A stretch of DNA of 6,325 nt, taken from assembly GCA_028693975.1 (NCBI GenBank), contig JAQUUF010000075.1, forward strand, positions 1-6,325. Direction: 5' to 3'. This document shows positions 1 to 4,888 of this stretch, in pieces. This stretch comes from Acidaminococcaceae bacterium. Lineage in GTDB: Bacteria > Bacillota > Negativicutes > Acidaminococcales > Acidaminococcaceae. Under the pieces are notes generated by a model, which was given only the letters and a program-made list of their open reading frames with translations, ran no database searches and had not been told where the DNA came from. How positions within the stretch are numbered: position 1 is the stretch's first letter; each line of letters starts with the position of its first letter. A program made the position numbers and the translations under genes.

Positions 1-208
1 AGGCAAGACAGTTTCTATCTGTGGACAAGCTCCCAGTGTATATCCGGAATTTGCTGAGTTCTTGGTTCGCAACGGGATTGATAGCTTGTCTGTTAACCCT
101 GACACTGTTAAATTCACCAAGAAAATGGTGGCCCAAGTTGAGCAACGCATTATGATGGATGCCTTGACCGGCAAAGGTCGTGTTGATACAACTGACCTTA
201 AGTGGTAA
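1..208 (+). CDS. ppsA: Phosphoenolpyruvate synthase (pyruvate, water dikinase), C-terminal end only
   Basis: The frame starting at base 2 is open from the window edge to the TAA at 206-208, giving 68 codons of a C terminus. PEP synthase converts pyruvate, ATP and water to PEP, AMP and phosphate in the cytoplasm, the entry step of gluconeogenesis from pyruvate. The fragment contains SICGQAPSVYPEFAEFL followed by GIDSLSVNPDTV. This is the end of the PEP-utilising-enzyme TIM barrel; the Cys of the CGQ motif is the family's catalytic cysteine. CGQxPS followed by SLSxNPDT is the PEP synthase form, whereas pyruvate phosphate dikinase has a CGEHGGDP-type motif, so I favour ppsA over ppdK. A tail of about 20 residues after the barrel ends in DLKW. 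A terminator follows directly. The start and the other domains lie outside the window. Confidence 0.9.
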   Translation, partial: GKTVSICGQAPSVYPEFAEFLVRNGIDSLSVNPDTVKFTKKMVAQVEQRIMMDALTGKGRVDTTDLKW

Positions 209-224
209 AATTAACGTAGTACTT

Positions 225-258
225 AAAATCACCGATGATTTGTTCATCGGTGATTTTT
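225..258 (+). terminator. Rho-independent terminator after ppsA
   Basis: A perfect 14-bp stem (225-238 with 244-257) closes a 5-nt loop, with core ATCACCGATGA/TCATCGGTGAT. The stem is flanked by A's on the left and runs into TTTTT on the right. It begins 16 bp after the ppsA stop codon and separates ppsA from the ccpN transcript. The A-rich left flank means it could also work on the minus strand, but no minus-strand gene is seen here. Confidence 0.9.
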
Positions 259-373
259 GTCTTAAGCCGACATTATTGTCAAGGCAATAGCTATTGTATC
301 CGCAGTAATTGTGGAGAATGGTTACTATGGGTGTTCTGGTTTTTGCGCAATTTGGGGTAATTGCGGATACTTT

Positions 374-403
374 TTGCAATTTATCCACCAAATAGTGTAT
401 AAT
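374..403 (+). promoter_or_regulatory. Sigma-A promoter of ccpN
   Basis: The -35 TTGCAA (374-379) and a perfect -10 TATAAT (398-403) are separated by 18 bp. Transcription should start near 410, leaving a leader of about 24 nt before the GTG start at 434. This placement makes the in-frame ATG at 311 impossible as a start for this transcript, because it lies upstream of the promoter. Confidence 0.8.
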
Positions 404-422
404 AGTATATACTATTTGGTGG
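385..422 (+). promoter_or_regulatory. Palindromic operator over the ccpN promoter (putative autoregulatory CcpN site)
   Basis: Two nested symmetries are visible. The inner one, AATAGTATATACTATT (401-416), is a perfect 16-bp palindrome covering the end of the -10 box and the predicted transcription start. The outer one is a perfect 12-bp inverted repeat, CCACCAAATAGT (385-396) and ACTATTTGGTGG (411-422), spaced by 14 bp. In addition AATAGTGTAT (391-400) is directly repeated as AATAGTATAT (401-410), so the AATAGT half-site occurs three times, twice forward and once inverted. A bound dimer or tetramer would block RNA polymerase. The gene downstream encodes an HTH repressor, so autoregulation is the simplest inference. 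The binding protein is not shown by the sequence. Confidence 0.7.
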
Positions 423-433
423 TAAGGAAGGAT

Positions 434-1096
434 GTGAGTACTATTTCTCTAAGTAATAGGCAAAAGGAAATTGCGGAAATAGTAAGGCAAGATGGGCCCA
501 TTACCGGGGAGCATATCGCGGCAAGACTTGGTCTTACTAGGGCTGCTTTGCGTAGTGATTTGGCAATTCTGGTAATGAGCGGTATTTTGGATGCCAGACC
601 CAAGGTGGGTTATTATTATACAGGTAAGAACACTCTGGGGATGCTGATGGAGGAAATTTCTGCTATACAAGTGCGAGATATTCAATCAGTGCCTGTGGCC
701 ATTGGGTATGACAAGAGTGCCCATGATGCTATTGTGACCATGTTTATGGAAGATGTAGGAACTGTTTTTGTGATAGGTGACGATGGTTTGCTCCAAGGTG
801 TGGTGTCACGCAAAGATTTATTGAAGGCGGCCATGAACGCTAATAACGATTTGCACACTTTGCCTATTGTTATGGTTATGACGCCTTTAATCAAATTAAT
901 TACCGTTACCGGAGCAGATTCGGCAGCAGCAGCGGCACGCAGATTGATTGATAATGAAATTGATTGTATGCCGGTGGTCAAGGTAGTTGATGAAGATAAA
1001 CATGCCTATGAAGTGGTAGGCAGAGTGACAAAAACAAATTTTACTAGGTTATTAGTGGATTTAGCCGAAGGCAAGGGAGGTAATTATCATAGCTGA
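434..1096 (+). CDS. ccpN: CcpN-family transcriptional repressor (HTH plus two CBS domains)
   Basis: This encodes a predicted cytoplasmic repressor of gluconeogenic genes. In B. subtilis, CcpN (YqzB) represses gapB and pckA when glucose is present, and its CBS domains sense nucleotides. The 220-residue product matches the usual length of about 212. Residues 1-65 form a winged HTH (SLSNRQKEIAEIV, then GPITGEHIAARLGLTRAALR as the recognition region, then a wing ending GYYYTG). CBS1 spans about 79-138 (VPV, DVGTVFVI, GVVSRKDLL) and CBS2 about 143-208 (MPVV, VVGRVTKTN). I chose the GTG at 434 because the protein then begins MSTISLSNRQ, as I remember the B. subtilis protein, AAGGAAGG lies just upstream (424-431), and the promoter sits at 374-403. 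The ATG at 311 would add 41 unconserved residues and precede the promoter. The 3' end overlaps the next gene by a few bases, so the two are probably coupled. The nearby ppsA is a plausible target. Confidence 0.9.
   Translation: MSTISLSNRQKEIAEIVRQDGPITGEHIAARLGLTRAALRSDLAILVMSGILDARPKVGYYYTGKNTLGMLMEEISAIQVRDIQSVPVAIGYDKSAHDAIVTMFMEDVGTVFVIGDDGLLQGVVSRKDLLKAAMNANNDLHTLPIVMVMTPLIKLITVTGADSAAAAARRLIDNEIDCMPVVKVVDEDKHAYEVVGRVTKTNFTRLLVDLAEGKGGNYHS
1074..1080 (+). promoter_or_regulatory. Strong Shine-Dalgarno that decides the start of the DUF299 gene
   Basis: AGGGAGG lies inside the 3' end of ccpN. It is 8 nt before ATA (1089), 5 nt before ATC (1086) and 2 nt before ATT (1083). No ATG, GTG or TTG in this frame follows at usable distance. 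The spacing best fits ATA, with ATC second. A Shine-Dalgarno of this quality argues that initiation really occurs here and not at the GTG at 1176, which has no comparable site. Confidence 0.75.
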
Positions 1097-1907
1097 TTTA
1101 CCAATTATATACGCAGTTTCTGACTCTATAGGTGAGACGTCAGAATCTGTTGTTCGTGCAACTACGAGTCAATTTGTGCAAGAGAAGTTTGATATTATCA
1201 GGGTACCTTATGTCAAGGATGTACAGCAGGTGGAGCACATTATTAAAGAAGCCAAAGAGCATAATGCTGTGGTGTGTTACACCATAGTATCACCGGAATT
1301 GTGTCAGACTATTGCGGACAAGGCTATGGAACACGATGTAGAAGTAGTAGATATCATTGGTCCTATGCTCAAGGCAATTGAAAAAACATCAGGCTTAATT
1401 CCTAAGAACCAACCTGGCTTGATTCACTCTTTGGACCACGAGTACTTTAAGCGAGTCGAGGCTATTGAATTTGCAGTCAAATATGATGATGGCAAAAACC
1501 CTTGGGGTTTGCTCAAGGCGGAGATTGTTATTGTTGGCGTTTCCAGAACGTCTAAGACTCCTTTGAGTATGTACCTTGCCCACAAGCAGGTTAAGGTAGC
1601 CAATGTTCCCTTGGTGCCTGAGATTCAGCCACCGGAAGAGTTATTCAAAATTCCAGCCAAAAAGATTGTTGGACTTTTGATTGACCCCTATAAGTTAACA
1701 GAAATTCGCACAGAGAGATTGAAGGCTATGGGATTATCCGATGGTGCTAACTACGCTGATATGCAGCGTATTTTTGAAGAACTGGAGTATGCCAAGGCTA
1801 TTATGCGTCGTCTGCATTGTACGATTATTGATGTTTCTAACCGTGCTATTGAAGAAACAGCCGGCATGATTTTGGATTATATTCGTAAGAATAATCTCAG
1901 CAAATAA
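1089..1907 (+). CDS. Pyruvate phosphate dikinase / PEP synthase regulatory protein (DUF299 family)
   Basis: This family has bifunctional serine/threonine kinase and Pi-dependent pyrophosphorylase activity. It inactivates its dikinase target with ADP and reactivates it with phosphate. From ATA 1089 the product is 272 residues, matching the family's usual size of about 270. The N terminus PIIYAVSDSIGETSESVVRA carries the conserved VSDSxGET motif at about 10-17. The P-loop GVSRTSKT is at 150-157, followed by PLSMYLA. Further family-like stretches are PGLIHSLD and GLLIDPYKL. The frame has a TAG at 1062-1064 and no NTG codon before GTG 1176. A GTG start would delete the conserved N terminus, so a rare start (ATA 1089, or ATC 1086 / ATT 1083) is inferred. 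The gene overlaps ccpN by 8 bp, as expected for a coupled pair; B. subtilis has the same pair (ccpN-yqfL). The PEP synthase upstream suggests that enzyme is the target, but PPDK cannot be excluded. Product is certain, exact start is not. Confidence 0.88.
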   Translation: MADLPIIYAVSDSIGETSESVVRATTSQFVQEKFDIIRVPYVKDVQQVEHIIKEAKEHNAVVCYTIVSPELCQTIADKAMEHDVEVVDIIGPMLKAIEKTSGLIPKNQPGLIHSLDHEYFKRVEAIEFAVKYDDGKNPWGLLKAEIVIVGVSRTSKTPLSMYLAHKQVKVANVPLVPEIQPPEELFKIPAKKIVGLLIDPYKLTEIRTERLKAMGLSDGANYADMQRIFEELEYAKAIMRRLHCTIIDVSNRAIEETAGMILDYIRKNNLSK

Positions 1908-1937
1908 AAATAGGCATCGCTATGGCGATGCCTATTT
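1908..1937 (+). terminator. Hairpin terminator after the ccpN-DUF299 operon
   Basis: A perfect 13-bp stem, AAATAGGCATCGC (1908-1920) with GCGATGCCTATTT (1925-1937), closes the 4-nt loop TATG. It starts immediately after the TAA at 1905-1907. The T-tract is only three bases and is interrupted by CC, so termination may be partial and dgt could receive read-through. I see no convincing -35/-10 pair between this hairpin and dgt. Confidence 0.7.
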
Positions 1938-1988
1938 CCAATCGTTCACCTCTAAGTATTGTTATAGCATTAAAAGTAGGAGATTATT

Positions 1989-2966
1989 ATGCTAATTAGA
2001 GAAAAAACAGAAGCAAGAGAAGCAACACTCTTGGCCCAGTGGGCCACGCAGAGTAAGAATGCTCCCAGAATAGTACAGGAAGAGCCGGATCAAGTGCGCA
2101 CTGCCTTTCAACGGGATAGAGATAGAATCTTGCATAGTACAGCCTTCCGCAAGCTCAAACACAAGACCCAAGTCTATCTAGCGTCAAGTGACCACTATCG
2201 CACCAGGCTTACTCATAGTATGGAAGTAGCACAGATTGCGCGTACTATCGCTGGAGCCTTGGACCTTAACACTGACTTGGTAGAAGCCGCTGCCCTAGGT
2301 CATGACATGGGGCATACTCCCTTTGGTCACGCTGGTGAGCGTGCTATGGCTGCCTGCGTAGGCCATTTCCGGCACAACGAGCAAAGCCTACGAGTAGCAG
2401 ACCTCTATGGCCGCGAGGGCAGGGGACTTAATCTTACGCTACAAGTGAGAGATGCTATCTTATGCCATACTGGAGAGCAACTGCCGCAGACTCTGGAGGG
2501 TATGGTCTTAAGACGCTGCGACAGAATAGCGTACCTCTGCCATGATTTTGATGATAGTAGTAGCGTGGGAATGATTAGCGGCAAGAATTTGCCTGCGATA
2601 GTGGCTAAGCGATTAGGCACCAAACCCAGCGAGATTCTGGATGTGTTAGTCAATAATATAGTTGAAGAATCATATGGTAAGGACGAGATTATCTTAGCGC
2701 CTTACTATGAAGAGGCAATGACGGAATTTAGAGCTTTTATGTTTGAGCAGGTCTACTGTTGCCCTGCTATGATGGTAGAGCAGCGCAAGGCCGAGCATGT
2801 GGTGAAGGCTTTGATGGAGTTATATTTAGAGCATAGTGAGCTGCTGCCGACAGAAGCTCAGGTAGAGCGATTTGGCGTGCGTCAGGCTGCTATCGACTAT
2901 GTTTCCGGGCTTACCGACGATAGTGCAGTTAAGTTATTCCGTAACTATTATGAGCCGATAATCTGA
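1989..2966 (+). CDS. dgt: Deoxyguanosinetriphosphate triphosphohydrolase-like protein (HD domain)
   Basis: dGTPases of this family hydrolyse dGTP or other dNTPs to nucleoside and tripolyphosphate, and so influence cytoplasmic dNTP pools. The 325-residue product fits the short dGTPase-like class. Residues 41-61 (QRDRDRILHSTAFRKLKHKTQ) and 68-77 (DHYRTRLTHS) are the family signature. The HD metal ligands are visible as H76 (LTHSMEV), H105-D106 (LGHDMGHTPFGH) and D178 (CDRIAYLCHDFDD). The C-terminal half is mostly helical in character and less conserved. ATG 1989 is chosen because TAGGAG (1977-1982) lies 6 nt upstream and the protein begins where the family begins. dnaG follows after an 89-bp gap with no terminator, so the two are probably cotranscribed. 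In vivo substrate preference cannot be read from the sequence; many members need a dNTP activator. Confidence 0.92.
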   Translation: MLIREKTEAREATLLAQWATQSKNAPRIVQEEPDQVRTAFQRDRDRILHSTAFRKLKHKTQVYLASSDHYRTRLTHSMEVAQIARTIAGALDLNTDLVEAAALGHDMGHTPFGHAGERAMAACVGHFRHNEQSLRVADLYGREGRGLNLTLQVRDAILCHTGEQLPQTLEGMVLRRCDRIAYLCHDFDDSSSVGMISGKNLPAIVAKRLGTKPSEILDVLVNNIVEESYGKDEIILAPYYEEAMTEFRAFMFEQVYCCPAMMVEQRKAEHVVKALMELYLEHSELLPTEAQVERFGVRQAAIDYVSGLTDDSAVKLFRNYYEPII

Positions 2967-3043
2967 GTGACGAGAACAGAAGCAAAAAAGGAAAAAAGGG
3001 ATAAATAGAGAATTATAAAACTATATGGTGTAGATTAAATTTT

Positions 3044-3051
3044 AGGTGGAG
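3044..3051 (+). promoter_or_regulatory. Ribosome binding site of dnaG
   Basis: AGGTGGAG ends 4 nt before ATG 3056. The rest of the dgt-dnaG spacer (2967-3043) is A- and purine-rich. It holds TATAAA-like stretches but no matching -35 box, no terminator hairpin and no credible gene. Confidence 0.7.
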
Positions 3052-3055
3052 AATA

Positions 3056-4888
3056 ATGCAGGAATTTAACGGTGAAGAATTCAAGGAAAAAGTACGCTCG
3101 CAAGCAGATATTGTGAAGATAGTATCTGACTATGTAGCACTCAAAAAAAGAGGCGGACGATATTGGGGCTGTTGTCCTTTCCATGGTGAAAAAACACCTT
3201 CTTTTACGGTGGACGAAGCCAAGGGACTCTTTCATTGTTTTGGCTGTAATGTGGGTGGAGATGTGTTTAGCTTTATCATGCAGATAGAGCATCTTTCTTT
3301 CCCCGATGCCTTGAAGTTTTTGGCTAATAAACTGAATATTCCTATTCCCACCAAAGAAAAATCTCCCCAGGAGATAGCTCGGGATCAAGAGACAAAAGCA
3401 ATCTATGATGCCAATGCTTTGGCCCTCAAGTTTTTTGAATCCTGCTTAGTTAATACTTCTTATGGCAAGACTGCACAAGACTACTTACTTAATCGTGGTA
3501 TTACCGCAGAGATTAGAGCTAAGTTTTCCCTAGGACTGGCACCACCGGATATGAGACGTTTGCATTCTGCTCTGGAACAAAGAGGCGTGACGCAGGATAC
3601 CCTGCTCAAGGCAGGACTGGTCATGCTGAGTAGTCGCAACCAGAGTATCTACGACTTCTTTCAAGCTAGGATTATGATTCCCATCAAGAATCCGCGAGGA
3701 CAAGTAGTAGCTTTTCAAGGCCGCAAATTCGATGATAGTAGACCGCGTGACCTAGCCAAATACAAAAACACTGCGGAGACTCAGTGGTTCTCCAAACGAA
3801 ATGTTTTGTTTGGCTTGGATGTAGCTCTAAAAGCCATTAGAGCCAAGAAGCAGGTTATTTTGGTGGAAGGGCCAATGGATGCAATAAGCTTACATGCGGC
3901 AGGTATTGATTGGGCTGTAGCTTCTATGGGTACAGCTTTTTCGGAGCAACATGCCCATATGCTAAGAAAGCTAGACGTTGAAGCGGTATTTTCGTTTGAC
4001 CATGATGAGGCAGGTCTCAAGGCTGATATGAGAGCTGTAGAGATTGCTCGCCACATTCAGCTGCCCTGTAAGGTGGTGGTGGTGAATGTAGGTAAGGACC
4101 CAGATGAATTTATTCGCGGGCAAGGAGCTGAGGCTTATTTACAACTAGTAGAAAATGCTCCTTCCGGTTTGGATTTTCAAATAGAACAGATATTAAATGA
4201 AAATAATATTGACAGCTTAGAAGGAAAAGTAAAAGCTGTGTCGAATATAATACCATTGCTTCTTTTATGTACTAGTAATATTGAAGTTGCCCAGCGACTT
4301 AAGGAGCTAGCCCATAGATTAACTATTGATGAAGGGCTTTTGCAAGAAGAATTACGCAAGGCACAACGTGGAAGCAAGCCGGAGGCAGAGGTTCCTTTGC
4401 CGACGTTGGGTGCTAATCCTGCTAGATTATCTGTCAAAGAGTTGGCAGAAAGGCATCTGTTACATGCTTTGTCTATTGATACCCCGACGTTGCTGCGCAA
4501 ATTTGCTACGCAACTTGATACTATTAAATTAGGGACAATACGATTAGAAATTTTGATGGCTCTGCAAGCTAAGGCGAAAGAGGGCGTTTCCTTTAAGGTC
4601 GAAGACATTTATGGGAAATTATCACCTACTGCTTTAGCAGAATATACAGTAATCTTGCTGCTGGATTTACCTGCACAGAACATGGAAACAGTTGTGTTTG
4701 ATTGTTTTTATACTTTGCATAATATTGCTTTGGAAGAAGAATACCGACAGCATAGCACTAAGGCTGCAGAGTATGAAAAAGAAGGAAATCCAAAATTTAA
4801 GCAGGAATTAGAAGATTGTAGGCGAATTAAGAATAAGATGATAGAAGTATCTGAACGATATAGGGAAAGGAGGGAAAGCCATGACTAA
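3056..4888 (+). CDS. dnaG: DNA primase
   Basis: This is the replication primase, which makes RNA primers at the fork together with DnaB helicase. The 610-residue length is normal. The N-terminal CHC2 zinc-binding domain (about 1-100) has ligands C40, H43, C61 and C64 (CPFH and HCFGC). The RNA-polymerase core (about 120-430) includes PIKNPRGQVVAFQGRKFDD, the KYKNTAET strand and NVLFGLD. The TOPRIM metal-binding residues are E273 and D277 (VEGPMDAISLH), then D317 and D319 (FDHDEAG), followed by GKDPDEFI. The C-terminal part (about 440-610) is the poorly conserved helicase-interaction region. Two motif positions are unusual: EGPMD instead of the usual EGYMD, and FDHDEAG instead of FDGDxAG or FDSDxAG. 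All acidic residues are kept, so activity is expected. The start is supported by AGGTGGAG upstream and a standard N terminus (FKEKVRSQADIVKIVSDYV). The last 8 bases overlap the sigma factor gene. Confidence 0.97.
   Translation: MQEFNGEEFKEKVRSQADIVKIVSDYVALKKRGGRYWGCCPFHGEKTPSFTVDEAKGLFHCFGCNVGGDVFSFIMQIEHLSFPDALKFLANKLNIPIPTKEKSPQEIARDQETKAIYDANALALKFFESCLVNTSYGKTAQDYLLNRGITAEIRAKFSLGLAPPDMRRLHSALEQRGVTQDTLLKAGLVMLSSRNQSIYDFFQARIMIPIKNPRGQVVAFQGRKFDDSRPRDLAKYKNTAETQWFSKRNVLFGLDVALKAIRAKKQVILVEGPMDAISLHAAGIDWAVASMGTAFSEQHAHMLRKLDVEAVFSFDHDEAGLKADMRAVEIARHIQLPCKVVVVNVGKDPDEFIRGQGAEAYLQLVENAPSGLDFQIEQILNENNIDSLEGKVKAVSNIIPLLLLCTSNIEVAQRLKELAHRLTIDEGLLQEELRKAQRGSKPEAEVPLPTLGANPARLSVKELAERHLLHALSIDTPTLLRKFATQLDTIKLGTIRLEILMALQAKAKEGVSFKVEDIYGKLSPTALAEYTVILLLDLPAQNMETVVFDCFYTLHNIALEEEYRQHSTKAAEYEKEGNPKFKQELEDCRRIKNKMIEVSERYRERRESHD
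4867..4873 (+). promoter_or_regulatory. Ribosome binding site of rpoD/sigA
   Basis: AAGGAGG is a near-perfect anti-16S match inside the 3' end of dnaG, 7 nt before ATG 4881. It fixes the sigma factor start upstream of the Lys-rich tail and supports that tail as genuinely translated. Confidence 0.85.

Noticed and set aside
311..433. N-terminal extension of CcpN from the ATG at 311
   Set aside because: It lies upstream of the -35/-10 promoter and runs through the palindromic operator. The family N terminus MSTI-L-RQ begins at GTG 434 with its own ribosome binding site.
1060..1100. Programmed +1 frameshift fusing CcpN to the DUF299 protein
   Set aside because: The two are separate proteins of normal length in related bacteria, and a strong Shine-Dalgarno precedes the second. 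No slippery sequence is evident, so re-initiation at a rare start is simpler.
1938..1976. Possible promoter for dgt (TTCACC with TATAGC)
   Set aside because: The spacing is only 12 bp and no other pair gives 16-18 bp with acceptable boxes, so I do not call a promoter here.
2967..3008. A 13-codon GTG-initiated mini-ORF directly after the dgt stop (TRTEAKKEKRDK)
   Set aside because: Too short, purine-biased, with no Shine-Dalgarno of its own; most likely chance in an A-rich spacer.
4177..4608. Minus-strand open frame of 143 codons inside dnaG
   Set aside because: Shadow of the dnaG C-terminal coding region; the translation has no recognisable motifs.
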